Part shown: piece by piece, positions 17,149 through 26,781 of the stretch | How the letters are laid out: the number at the start of each line of letters is the position of its first letter | Position numbering within the stretch: position 1 is the stretch's first letter | NCBI GenBank assembly: GCA_001899255.1 | Contig: MKVX01000007.1 | Location: 124,001 to 188,000, forward strand | Length of the DNA: 64,000 bases | Reading direction: 5' to 3' | DNA from: Rhizobiales bacterium 62-47 | GTDB lineage: Bacteria; Pseudomonadota; Alphaproteobacteria; Rhizobiales; Xanthobacteraceae | Translations under genes and position numbers: made by a program | The notes under the pieces: generated by a model | What the model was told of the DNA's origin: nothing | Database searches by the model: none | Seen by the model: the letters and a program-made list of their open reading frames with translations, nothing else

Positions 17149-17766
17149 ATGAACGCGCCCGCGCCTGCCGCATCGTCATCGACATCCTATGACCTGCACT
17201 TTGTGCTGGACGACAAGCGCTTCTTCTGGCGCAACCCGAACCATGGCGTGACGCTGATCGACGCCGGGCGCGACTCCGCAATTCTCTGGCAGACGGAGAG
17301 CGGCGAAGGCCGCCGGCTGTGGACCGACATCGTGGCCGTCAACATGATGTCGGCCACCGATGGCAAGGATGCCGTCAATCATTGCCGCATCGGCTTTCGC
17401 GACGGCCGCGCGCTCACCGTCACCGATGCCGGGCCCTCGGGCCAGGTCGATCACGACCGCACGCCGCGCTATCGCGACTTCATCCGCGCGCTGCATGCGC
17501 GCCTCGTCCATGCGCCGCAAGGCACCATACGTTTCTCAGCCGGGGTTTCGGAAAGCCGCCACCACGCCATGATGGCGATCGGCACGATCGGCGCGCTGTT
17601 CTTCGTCGGCCTGCCGGTGGTGCTGCTGTTCGTGGTGCGCGACTGGCGCGTGCTCGGCCCGCTCGCCGTGGGCGCCGCTTTCATCTGGCCGTTCTGGAAA
17701 ATCATCGAGCGCAATCGCCCGCGCAGCTACGACCCGCGCCACCCGCCGGGCGAACTGATGGATTGA
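17149..17766 (+). CDS. Hypothetical membrane protein, 205 aa
   Basis: A soluble N-terminal part of about 135 residues (YDLHFVLDDKRFFWRNPNHG) is followed by two membrane helices (MMAIGTIGALFFVGLPVVLLFVV and LGPLAVGAAFIWPFW) and a short basic tail. I do not recognise a named family. The gene has the normal GC-rich codon use of the chromosome and is the intact parent of the broken copy just upstream. Confidence 0.7.
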   Translation: MNAPAPAASSSTSYDLHFVLDDKRFFWRNPNHGVTLIDAGRDSAILWQTESGEGRRLWTDIVAVNMMSATDGKDAVNHCRIGFRDGRALTVTDAGPSGQVDHDRTPRYRDFIRALHARLVHAPQGTIRFSAGVSESRHHAMMAIGTIGALFFVGLPVVLLFVVRDWRVLGPLAVGAAFIWPFWKIIERNRPRSYDPRHPPGELMD

Positions 17767-17868
17767 GATGATGACGTTGTTTGGAGAGGGGCGGCGAAGG
17801 GCCGGATGACACGCGCCCGTGGCGCGTCGGGAGTTCGGCCGCGGGTGAGCGCGCGGCCACACGGAGCA

Positions 17869-17994
17869 TTAATTCGGCGGTTGCAGGCCGGGGCTGTTGA
17901 CCCACTGCTCGAGGTTCTCGATGACCTGCTGAAGGCTGGGACGATCCGGCTCGGGTTTCTTGTCCGGCTTCGGCCGTTTGATTTTCTGCGGCAT
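17869..17994 (-). CDS. Small basic/proline-rich protein, 41 aa
   Basis: The minus strand encodes MPQKIKRPKPDKKPEPDRPS followed by LQQVIENLEQWVNSPGLQPP and a final Asn. AAGGAG lies 6 bases before the ATG, which is a strong sign that this very short frame is translated. A positively charged Lys/Pro tail joined to one amphipathic helix suggests a small binding protein. No family is recognised. Confidence 0.6.
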   Translation of the reverse strand: MPQKIKRPKPDKKPEPDRPSLQQVIENLEQWVNSPGLQPPN

Positions 17995-18161
17995 GGGGCT
18001 TCTCCTTCCGGTTAACATAACCCCTCCCGGCCCCGGCCGCAACAGTTAAGCTGTTGAAATTGCTATACTTTTTTACTCATTTTGGGGGCAAGCCGTGAAA
18101 CAGGGAACTAACCCCTTATGAGGGGATTGAGTAATTGTCTCACTTTGCTGGGGATCCGACC

Positions 18162-18395
18162 GTGACCGATCTCAGAGGCGAAAGACTGCAGATCATGCTT
18201 TCGCCGGAGGAACTGGAAACCATTGACGATTTTCGCTTCCGCCATCGCATGCCGACGCGCTCCGCGGCTGTGCGGGAACTACTGAAACTCGGATTGGCGG
18301 CGATGGCCACCGACGGCGGCGGTCTCAAATCCAGCAATTACGGCGTGTTCAGCCGTGGCGAGAGCGGCCACCGCCACGAGGGCGGCGACGATTGA
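18162..18395 (+). CDS. Small ribbon-helix-helix-like protein, 77 aa
   Basis: The N-terminus (DLRGERLQIMLSPEELETID) followed by DFRFRHRMPTRSAAVRELLKLGL fits a ribbon-helix-helix fold: one strand, a helix, a turn, then a second helix. Such proteins bind DNA as dimers, as regulators or antitoxins. No toxin gene is adjacent. The GTG at 18162 has GGGGA at 18150-18154, so I prefer it to the TTG at 18135. It converges on rpoD. Confidence 0.65.
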   Translation: MTDLRGERLQIMLSPEELETIDDFRFRHRMPTRSAAVRELLKLGLAAMATDGGGLKSSNYGVFSRGESGHRHEGGDD

Positions 18396-18472
18396 GCCAT
18401 CCATCCTTCGAGACGCCGTGCTGCGCACGGCTCCTCAGGATGAGGCCGCCCATGGGATGAGACGACAAGCCC

Positions 18473-20608
<2,136 letters not shown>

Positions 20609-20758
20609 TCAATGCTCCTAGAAACGCACTCACGCCGGGGACGTCGCCGCCCGCCTTGTATCGCTTGATGCAGACGCGGCAAAGGCGGCGCCAGATGCCG
20701 CCACCCCGAATCTGCTTTGCCGGTATTGCAACTCTGGCCGGACAATGCGCCAAAGCCG

Positions 20759-20773
20759 TTAAGTCTCGATTAA
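20759..20773. promoter_or_regulatory. CtrA-type box upstream of rpoD
   Basis: TTAAGTCTCGATTAA (20759-20773, then CC) is a full TTAA-N7-TTAA match to the CtrA consensus. It lies about 150 bases upstream of the rpoD start, in the gap between dnaG and rpoD. Binding is inferred from sequence only. Confidence 0.5.
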
Positions 20774-20846
20774 CCCTGTTTTTGCAGCCAAACCCGCGGT
20801 TTGGCGAGTCTTTTCGCGGTTCCGCCGGGCGGCCGCAATCGTCATC

Positions 20847-22856
20847 TCACATGCTGCGCTGGAACCGGCCCGAGGATTCGCCGAAGCCCTCGATCAGCGC
20901 CTCGGTGCCGTCGGCTTCTGCCAGCCGGCCTTTGACGTCGCGCAACCACGCATAATTCGCCTCGCTCGCCTCGTCGCCCAAGGCCAGCTCGGCGTCTTTC
21001 AGCTCCCTAAGTAATGAGTGCCATTGCCGATGCAAGACAACAAGTTGATGCCACGTCGAAAGAACATCCTCGCGCGCCGCCGCCGGCTGTGCGCCCCACA
21101 CCGCCGCGGTCGTAATCGCCCGTCCAACACGTTGAATTTGTTCGAGATATCCGTTCTTCTCGATCCAGTCCCGCAGCCTCGTCCGTTCGGCCTCGGGATC
21201 GTCGGTCGGGCCGTAATGGGCGAAGGCGGCCAGGATGCCGGCGCGCAGCTTGTGCGCCTCGGGATGCGCCAGCTCGAGCGCCGCCGCTTCCTCCAGATGG
21301 TCGTGCAACAGCCAGGGGTGGTTGATCAGGGTCAGCAGGATCAGCGCCTCGCGCCGCGACAGCGAACTGCGCTGGCCGCGCATGATCGGGCTGGTGGCGA
21401 GGTGCGGACTGGCGACCTGATAGGGCCCGCGACCGAGGCTCAGCCCCGCGCCAGCAACCTGTGGACGACCGCCGCCGGAACCGCCCCGGCCCGGCGAAAA
21501 CGCCCCGCGCGGCGTGAACCGGCGAGGTGATTCGCTGCCCGCACCGCCGCGATAGCCGCTGCGGCCATAACCGCCATAGCCCGCAGACGGCGCGAAGGCC
21601 TGCCGCAGCCGGTCGGCGAAATCCTGCCGGTAATAGCGCCGCACCACCTCGTCGCGGATGCCGGCGGTGAGTTCGCCGATGCGCGCTTCCAGCAACGCAC
21701 GCCGCTCCGGCGTGGCGAACGTGCCGCCCTCGACTTCGCGCGACCAGATGACATCGACCAGACCGCGCGCCGAACCGATCACTTCATCGATCGCCGCGCG
21801 CCCGCCTGTGCGCGCCAGATCGTCGGGGTCCTGCCCTTCCGGCAGCAGCGCGAAGCGAAGGCTTTTGCCGGGCGCGAGATGCGGCAGCGCCAGACCGGCG
21901 GCGCGCCACGCGGCTTTCTGCCCGGCCTTGTCGCCGTCGAAGCACAGGATCGGCTCGTCGGCCATCTTCCACAACAGCGCCAGTTGTTCTTCGGTCAGCG
22001 CGGTGCCGAGCGGCGCGACAGTGGCGGCAAAACCCGCGCCGACCATGGCGATGACATCGACATAGCCTTCGACGACGATGACCGGTGCACCGTCATGAGC
22101 GGCCTTGCGGGCATTAGCCCCGTTGTAAAGATTGGCCCCCTTGTGAAACAACGGCGTTTCCGGCGAATTGAGATACTTCGCCGGAACGTCCTTCTCCAGC
22201 GCGCGTCCGCCGAAGGCGATGACGCGGCCGCGCAGATCGGTGATCGGAAACATCACGCGATCGCGGAAGCGATCGTACGGCACCGGAATATCCTCGCCGC
22301 CGATCAGCAGACCGGCCTCGACCATGTCGTTGACCGGCACGCCCTGCGCGCCGAGATATTCCTTCAACGCGAAACGTTCGCCTGGCGCATAGCCGAGACG
22401 GAACTGCAACTGCGTTTGCGGCGGGAGGCTGCGGTCCGCGAGATAGCCGCGCGCCCTGGCGCCGCCGCGCGACGACAGCGTCTCCGCGAAGAATTTCGCC
22501 GCCAATTCCATCACGTCATAAAGCGTCTTGCGCCGCTGCTCGTGGCGCGCGGCATCCGGCGTCGCCGCCGGGATCGGCAGGCCCGCCATCGAGGCCAGCC
22601 GCTCGACCGCCTCGACGAACGGCACGCCTTCGGTCTCCATGATGAAATCGAAGATGTTGCCGTGCTTGCCGGTGGAGAAGTCGTGATAGAATTGCTTCTG
22701 GTCGTTGACCGTGAACGACGGCGTCTTTTCCTGCTGGAACGGCGACAGGCCCTTCCATTCGCGCCCCGCCTTCTTCAACTTGACGCGCTTGCCCACGACT
22801 TCCGAGACCGGAAGCCGGGCGCGCAACTCTTCGAGAAATTGGGGCGTGAAGCGCAT
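20847..22856 (-). CDS. dnaG: DNA primase DnaG
   Basis: The 669-residue primase makes RNA primers at the replication fork. The N-terminal CHC2 domain is present but all four zinc ligands are replaced (Ser38, Gln41, Asp59 and Thr62 at the E. coli Cys40, His43, Cys61 and Cys64 places). The TOPRIM core is intact: VIVVEGYVDVIAM, then ILCFDGDKAGQKAAWRA with the DxD-type metal site. A Gly/Arg-rich linker (about 440-500) joins the C-terminal DnaB-interaction helices. The ATG at 22856 fits family length. Confidence 0.95.
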   Translation of the reverse strand: MRFTPQFLEELRARLPVSEVVGKRVKLKKAGREWKGLSPFQQEKTPSFTVNDQKQFYHDFSTGKHGNIFDFIMETEGVPFVEAVERLASMAGLPIPAATPDAARHEQRRKTLYDVMELAAKFFAETLSSRGGARARGYLADRSLPPQTQLQFRLGYAPGERFALKEYLGAQGVPVNDMVEAGLLIGGEDIPVPYDRFRDRVMFPITDLRGRVIAFGGRALEKDVPAKYLNSPETPLFHKGANLYNGANARKAAHDGAPVIVVEGYVDVIAMVGAGFAATVAPLGTALTEEQLALLWKMADEPILCFDGDKAGQKAAWRAAGLALPHLAPGKSLRFALLPEGQDPDDLARTGGRAAIDEVIGSARGLVDVIWSREVEGGTFATPERRALLEARIGELTAGIRDEVVRRYYRQDFADRLRQAFAPSAGYGGYGRSGYRGGAGSESPRRFTPRGAFSPGRGGSGGGRPQVAGAGLSLGRGPYQVASPHLATSPIMRGQRSSLSRREALILLTLINHPWLLHDHLEEAAALELAHPEAHKLRAGILAAFAHYGPTDDPEAERTRLRDWIEKNGYLEQIQRVGRAITTAAVWGAQPAAAREDVLSTWHQLVVLHRQWHSLLRELKDAELALGDEASEANYAWLRDVKGRLAEADGTEALIEGFGESSGRFQRSM

Positions 22857-23018
22857 AGGCTCTTTCGTATAAGTCGCTGTGGCCTGTGCCAACCGGCCAC
22901 TAATATAGGGTCGCCCGCCGCTTGGCCCAACCCGCCGCGGATTGTCCCGGCTATTCACAGGCCGTAATGTGGCGGCAGCCCCTTCCGCCCGCCATCCGGC
23001 CCCTGAGAGTTGAAAACA

Positions 23019-23636
23019 ATGCCTTCCGCCACGCAATCCCTGTTGCAGATCGCCGGTGCGCCGCTCAATCCGAGCCCGCTCGATAAATCCGCGCTGGTCA
23101 TCATCGACGCGCAACTCGAATACGTGTCCGGCAAGTTGCCGCTGGCCGGCATCGACGCCGCCATCCTCGAAGCCGCCAAACTGCTGGCGCTCGCGCGCAA
23201 GAGCGGCGTTCCGGTGTTCCATATCGTGCAGCACGCGCCCGCCGGCCGGCCGCTGTTCGCCGAGGATAGCCCCACCGCCGCCATCGTGCCGCTGCTGACG
23301 CCCGCTGCCGGCGAGATCGTGCTGCGCAAGGCGCTGCCCAATGCCTTCGCCGGCACCGACCTGCACGAACTCGTGAAAAGCTCTGGCCGCAGCGAAATCA
23401 TTTTCGCGGGCTTCATGACCCATATGTGCGTCAGCGCCAGCGCACGCGCCGCGCTCGACCTGAAGTATCGCTCCACCATCGTCGCCAATGCCACCGCGAC
23501 GCGCGACCTGCCCGATCCGCTCGGCGGCACGATCCCGGCCAGCGTCGTGCATCGCACCGCGCTGTCGGAACTGGCGGACCGCTTCGCCATCGTGGTGAAG
23601 GACACGGCCGCGCTGCTGCCGGCGCAGGCGGCGTGA
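23019..23636 (+). CDS. Isochorismatase family cysteine hydrolase
   Basis: The 205-residue protein carries the family triad: Asp30 (ALVIIDAQ), Lys104 (VLRKALPNAF) and Cys137 (GFMTHMCVSASARAA). Members hydrolyse isochorismate, nicotinamide or other small amides; the substrate cannot be read from sequence. It is divergent from dnaG and begins a block of metabolic genes between dnaG and yqeY. ATG 23019 is preferred over a TTG at 23010. Confidence 0.85.
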   Translation: MPSATQSLLQIAGAPLNPSPLDKSALVIIDAQLEYVSGKLPLAGIDAAILEAAKLLALARKSGVPVFHIVQHAPAGRPLFAEDSPTAAIVPLLTPAAGEIVLRKALPNAFAGTDLHELVKSSGRSEIIFAGFMTHMCVSASARAALDLKYRSTIVANATATRDLPDPLGGTIPASVVHRTALSELADRFAIVVKDTAALLPAQAA

Positions 23637-23670
23637 GCCGTTTTGCCGTTCTTTCCTGTGAGACTGTCAT

Positions 23671-23732
23671 GCGCGGGCTTGACCCGCGCAGCCACCCTTG
23701 AAGAGAGATGGATGGCCGGATCAGGTCCGGCC
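23671..23732. repeat. Two GC-rich palindromes
   Basis: Hairpins GCGCGGG/CCCGCGC (23671-23677, 23683-23689) and GGCCGGA/TCCGGCC (23714-23720, 23726-23732) fill the gap after the isochorismatase gene. They look like members of dispersed intergenic repeat families and could also end transcription. Confidence 0.5.
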
Positions 23733-23754
23733 GTGACGTGAACAGATTGGCCTC

Positions 23755-24543
23755 ATGACCCTGCAAGACATCACGCCTCTTCTCGCCGCCGACGAACCCA
23801 TGCCGGTCATCGAGCGCAACCGCGATGGCGCGTCGCCGTTTCTGCTGACGTGCGATCACTACGGACGCGCGATCCCGCGCGCGCTCGGCGACCTCGGCAT
23901 CGACGAGCACGAGCGACAGCGACACATCGCTTATGACATCGGCATCGCCGGCGTCGCCGAACAGATCTCCGACGCCCTCGGCGCGCATCTGATCGCGCAG
24001 CGTTATTCGCGGCTGGTGATCGACTGCAATCGGCCGCCTGCGGCGGCAAGTTCGATACCGCAGATCAGCGAGGTGACGACGATCCCCGGCAATCAGCGCC
24101 TCGCCGCCGAGGCCGCCGCCGAACGACGGACGGCGATCTTCGAGCCCTATCACCAGCGCATCGCCGGCGTGCTCGATCGACGCGCTCGCGACGACGTGCC
24201 AACCATCCTGGTGTCGCTGCACAGTTTCACGCCGGTCTACAAAGGCGAAGCGCGGCCATGGCACATCGGCACGCTCTACAATCGCGATGCGCGGCTGCCG
24301 CACCTGCTGCTGCGCGAACTGCGCGCCGAAGCCGCGCTGGTGGTCGGTGACAACCAGCCCTATGCGGTCAGCGACACCACTGACTACACCATTCCGGTGC
24401 ATGGCGAGGCGCGCGGGCTGATCAACAGCGGCATCGAAATCCGACAGGATCTCATCACCGGCGAAGCCGGTCAGCGAGAGTGGGCGGAGCGGCTGACACG
24501 CATCCTGCGCAAGCTGGAGCCGGAATTGCGCGCGCTGATTTGA
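23755..24543 (+). CDS. N-formylglutamate amidohydrolase family protein
   Basis: The 262-residue protein matches the FGase family: LLTCDHYGRAIP near the N-terminus (usually SxPH/CDHxG), HIAYDIGIAGVAEQI, SRLVIDCNR, ILVSLHSFTPVYKG and INSGIEIRQDLI. FGases remove formate from N-formylglutamate, the last step of one histidine degradation route, but no hut genes are nearby, so the natural substrate here is uncertain. It lies downstream of the isochorismatase gene on the same strand. Confidence 0.85.
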   Translation: MTLQDITPLLAADEPMPVIERNRDGASPFLLTCDHYGRAIPRALGDLGIDEHERQRHIAYDIGIAGVAEQISDALGAHLIAQRYSRLVIDCNRPPAAASSIPQISEVTTIPGNQRLAAEAAAERRTAIFEPYHQRIAGVLDRRARDDVPTILVSLHSFTPVYKGEARPWHIGTLYNRDARLPHLLLRELRAEAALVVGDNQPYAVSDTTDYTIPVHGEARGLINSGIEIRQDLITGEAGQREWAERLTRILRKLEPELRALI

Positions 24544-24546
24544 AAT

Positions 24547-25164
24547 TCAACGCGCCCGCGTCAGTGCCAGCCAGACGCCGCCGCCGATCATACACAGACC
24601 GGACATACGCGACACCAGCCGGGTACGATGCGTCGACAGCAGCGAGCGAGCGCGTCCGGCCAGGAGCGCATACATCGCATCGGTGACGCCGGCGACCACC
24701 ATGAAGGTGGCGCCGAGCAGCAGCACCTGCGGAAAGTGCGGCTGCTTGAGATCGACGAATTGCGGAATGAACGCACCGAAGAAAATCAGCATCTTCGGAT
24801 TGCTCAGCAGCACGACGAGGCCTTGCAGGAAGAACCCGCCTTTCGGTGGCGGCGGCGCATCGCCCTTGGTCACGTCGAGCCCCGGCGAACGCACCAGCTT
24901 GATGCCGAGCCACACCAGATAGGCGGCGCCGGCGAACCGCACCCAGTCGAACCAGTAGCCCATCGTCGCCATCATCGAGGTGAGACCGACGGCGACGATG
25001 CCGATCGAGATCGCCAGACCGAGTTGCGCACCGGCGATGTTGATCAGCGCCGCGCGCGTGCCGTAGCGCAGGCCGTTGGCGACCAGCAAGGTGACGATCG
25101 GCCCGGGCACGATGGCGAGCACCAGACAGGCGGCAACGAAAGCGAGATAGAGCTGAAGGGACAT
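24547..25164 (-). CDS. LysE family amino-acid exporter
   Basis: The 205-residue inner membrane protein has six predicted helices and the family signature near the N-terminus (ACLVLAIVPGPIVTLLVANG). The motif GTRAALINIAGAQLGLAISI and the helix GFFLQGLVVLLSNPKMLIFF are typical of RhtB/LysE. Such carriers export amino acids or related small molecules. The ATG at 25164 is used because it starts directly before the first helix. Confidence 0.88.
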   Translation of the reverse strand: MSLQLYLAFVAACLVLAIVPGPIVTLLVANGLRYGTRAALINIAGAQLGLAISIGIVAVGLTSMMATMGYWFDWVRFAGAAYLVWLGIKLVRSPGLDVTKGDAPPPPKGGFFLQGLVVLLSNPKMLIFFGAFIPQFVDLKQPHFPQVLLLGATFMVVAGVTDAMYALLAGRARSLLSTHRTRLVSRMSGLCMIGGGVWLALTRAR

Positions 25165-25186
25165 TGGCGCACCGTGTTTCGAGTCC

Positions 25187-25291
25187 GTCATCCTGAGGTG
25201 CGGTTTGCGCGAGCGCGAACCGCCTCGAAGGATGCGGATACATGTTGCTGTTATCCTTCGAGGCTCGCAAGTGCTCGCACCTCAGGATGAC
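25187..25291. repeat. Dispersed inverted-repeat element (CATCCTGAGGTGCG type)
   Basis: A 16-bp arm GTCATCCTGAGGTGCG (25187-25202) is repeated in perfect inversion at 25276-25291. Copies with the same outer arm occur at 26676-26757 and 31219-31320. It lies between lysE and the arsR promoter. Confidence 0.8.
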
Positions 25292-25305
25292 GGAAACATC
25301 AGCAT

Positions 25306-25335
25306 TTGACATGCAACCATTTGGTTGCATATAAT
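25306..25335 (+). promoter_or_regulatory. arsR promoter with palindromic operator in the spacer
   Basis: TTGACA (25306-25311) and TATAAT (25330-25335) are both perfect consensus with an 18-base gap. An inverted repeat ATGCAACC-N4-GGTTGCAT (25311-25330) exactly fills the spacer, where a bound repressor would block RNA polymerase. The expected start point is at or next to the ATG at 25343, so the mRNA may be leaderless. Confidence 0.7.
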
Positions 25336-25342
25336 CTGCATT

Positions 25343-25657
25343 ATGGACGAGGTCTTCAAGGCACTGGCTGACGGTTCGCGGCGGTCGTTGCTGGACCGGC
25401 TCCATGCGAGGAACGGGCAGACCCTGAACGAATTATGCGACGGCCTCGCGATGACGCGGCAAGCCGTCACCAAGCACCTTGCGATTCTCGAAGCGGCCAA
25501 TCTTGTCGCGACAATCAAGCACGGCCGCGAAAAGCTGCACTATCTCAACCCCGTGCCGATCCATCAGATCGGCGAACGCTGGATCAGGAAATTCGAGCGC
25601 GGCAAGCTCGCCGCGCTGAGCGAATTGAAACGGCAACTGGAGAAGCGTGATGCGTAA
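25343..25657 (+). CDS. ArsR family transcriptional regulator
   Basis: The 104-residue winged-helix protein has the start MDEVFKALADGSRRSLLDRL and a recognition helix in GLAMTRQAVTKHLAILEAAN. It has no cysteine metal-binding motif, so it is of the SRPBCC-linked ArsR type and not a metal sensor. It overlaps the next gene by 8 bases, and a palindrome in its own promoter points to autoregulation. These regulator/SRPBCC pairs are common but their signals are mostly unknown. Confidence 0.88.
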   Translation: MDEVFKALADGSRRSLLDRLHARNGQTLNELCDGLAMTRQAVTKHLAILEAANLVATIKHGREKLHYLNPVPIHQIGERWIRKFERGKLAALSELKRQLEKRDA

Positions 25658-26129
25658 ACCGGAATTCGTCTACGTCACCTACATCGAGACCACCGCCGAG
25701 ACGCTATGGCATGCCCTCACCGACCGCGACTTCATCCAAAAATACTGGATGGATTGCATTCTGACGTCCGACTGGAAAGTCGGTTCGCGCATGACGATGG
25801 AACGCTACGGCGAACTCAAGAACGAATGCGTCATCCTGGAATCCGATCCGCCGCGACGGATGTCCTATAGCTGGCATTCGGTATTCGACGCCGAGATGAA
25901 GACCGAGAAGCCATCGCGCGTCACCTACGTGCTGGAACCGCAAGGCAACATCGTCAAGCTCACCGTGACGCATGAGAACTTCGCCGACGACAGCAAGACG
26001 CTGCCGAGCATTTCCTTCGGCTGGCCGATGGTGCTGTCGAACCTCAAGAGCATTCTCGAAACCGGCCATCCCCTCCCCCTCGAAGCGCCCGTCATCGCCG
26101 CGACGGAACAAGCCCACGCGCGAGGCTGA
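25650..26129 (+). CDS. SRPBCC (AHSA1-like) protein, first copy
   Basis: The 159-residue protein has an AHSA1/START-like fold: VYVTYIETTAETLWHALTD at the N-terminus, FIQKYWMDC, and the C-terminal helix FGWPMVLSNLKSILETG. Such proteins bind hydrophobic ligands in a deep pocket; those next to ArsR genes may bind an inducer or act on one. GGAG at 25639-25642 supports the ATG at 25650, which overlaps the arsR stop. Confidence 0.87.
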   Translation: MRKPEFVYVTYIETTAETLWHALTDRDFIQKYWMDCILTSDWKVGSRMTMERYGELKNECVILESDPPRRMSYSWHSVFDAEMKTEKPSRVTYVLEPQGNIVKLTVTHENFADDSKTLPSISFGWPMVLSNLKSILETGHPLPLEAPVIAATEQAHARG

Positions 26130-26134
26130 CCGAT

Positions 26135-26650
26135 ATGGACACCCGTCACTTCACCCCGCAGACCGTCTATACGATCTACATCGCGTCCACGCCCGAGAAG
26201 GTCTGGCAGGCGCTGACCACCGCCGAGTTCAGCCGGCAATACTTTTCCGGCTTCGCCGTCGAGATCGAACTGGAAATCGGCGGGGCGTTCGTCCTGCGCA
26301 CGCCGGACGGCGAGGAGCACATCAGCGGCGAAGTGCTGGCGTGCGATCCGCCGCACAAATTGTCGGTGACCTGGAACGTAAACTGGCCCGGTATGGTCGA
26401 GGCGCTCGGCCAGACCGTGGTCACCTACGAGATCGTGCAAATGGGTGATGCGGTTCGGCTGACCATGACCGAAGCGCACGAGCGCCCGCTGCCCGACGAC
26501 ATTCTCTCCGGCGGGCGCCTGGGCTGGCCCGCGATTCTCTCCAGCCTCAAGAGCGTGGTCGAAACCGGCAAGCCGCTAGTCATCAAGCTGGAACCGCCAA
26601 CGCAAATGCTGGCGGCGCTGAAGGCGATGGGCGTGACGCTGCCGGGGTGA
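26135..26650 (+). CDS. SRPBCC (AHSA1-like) protein, second copy
   Basis: The 171-residue protein is a paralogue of the gene just upstream: VYTIYIASTPEKVWQALTTA, FSRQYFSGF, and the helix LGWPAILSSLKSVVETG. The two share the whole fold but differ in the pocket region, which suggests different ligands or a heterodimer. Six bases separate the genes, so they form one operon with arsR. Confidence 0.87.
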   Translation: MDTRHFTPQTVYTIYIASTPEKVWQALTTAEFSRQYFSGFAVEIELEIGGAFVLRTPDGEEHISGEVLACDPPHKLSVTWNVNWPGMVEALGQTVVTYEIVQMGDAVRLTMTEAHERPLPDDILSGGRLGWPAILSSLKSVVETGKPLVIKLEPPTQMLAALKAMGVTLPG

Positions 26651-26675
26651 AAGGAGATGCAAGCGAAGCGATGGC

Positions 26676-26757
26676 GTCATCCTGAGGTGCGCGCTCTTGC
26701 GCGCCTAAGGATCGCCGTCGCCATTCGAGGCTCGCTCCGCTCGCACCTCAGGGTGAT
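26676..26757. repeat. Second copy of the CATCCTGAGGTGCG element
   Basis: The left arm GTCATCCTGAGGTGCG (26676-26691) is exact; the right arm (26742-26757) differs by one base. It lies between the SRPBCC operon and the convergent acyl-CoA synthetase gene. Confidence 0.75.
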
Positions 26758-26781
26758 GGCTTCCGCTTCACCTTTGGATGG

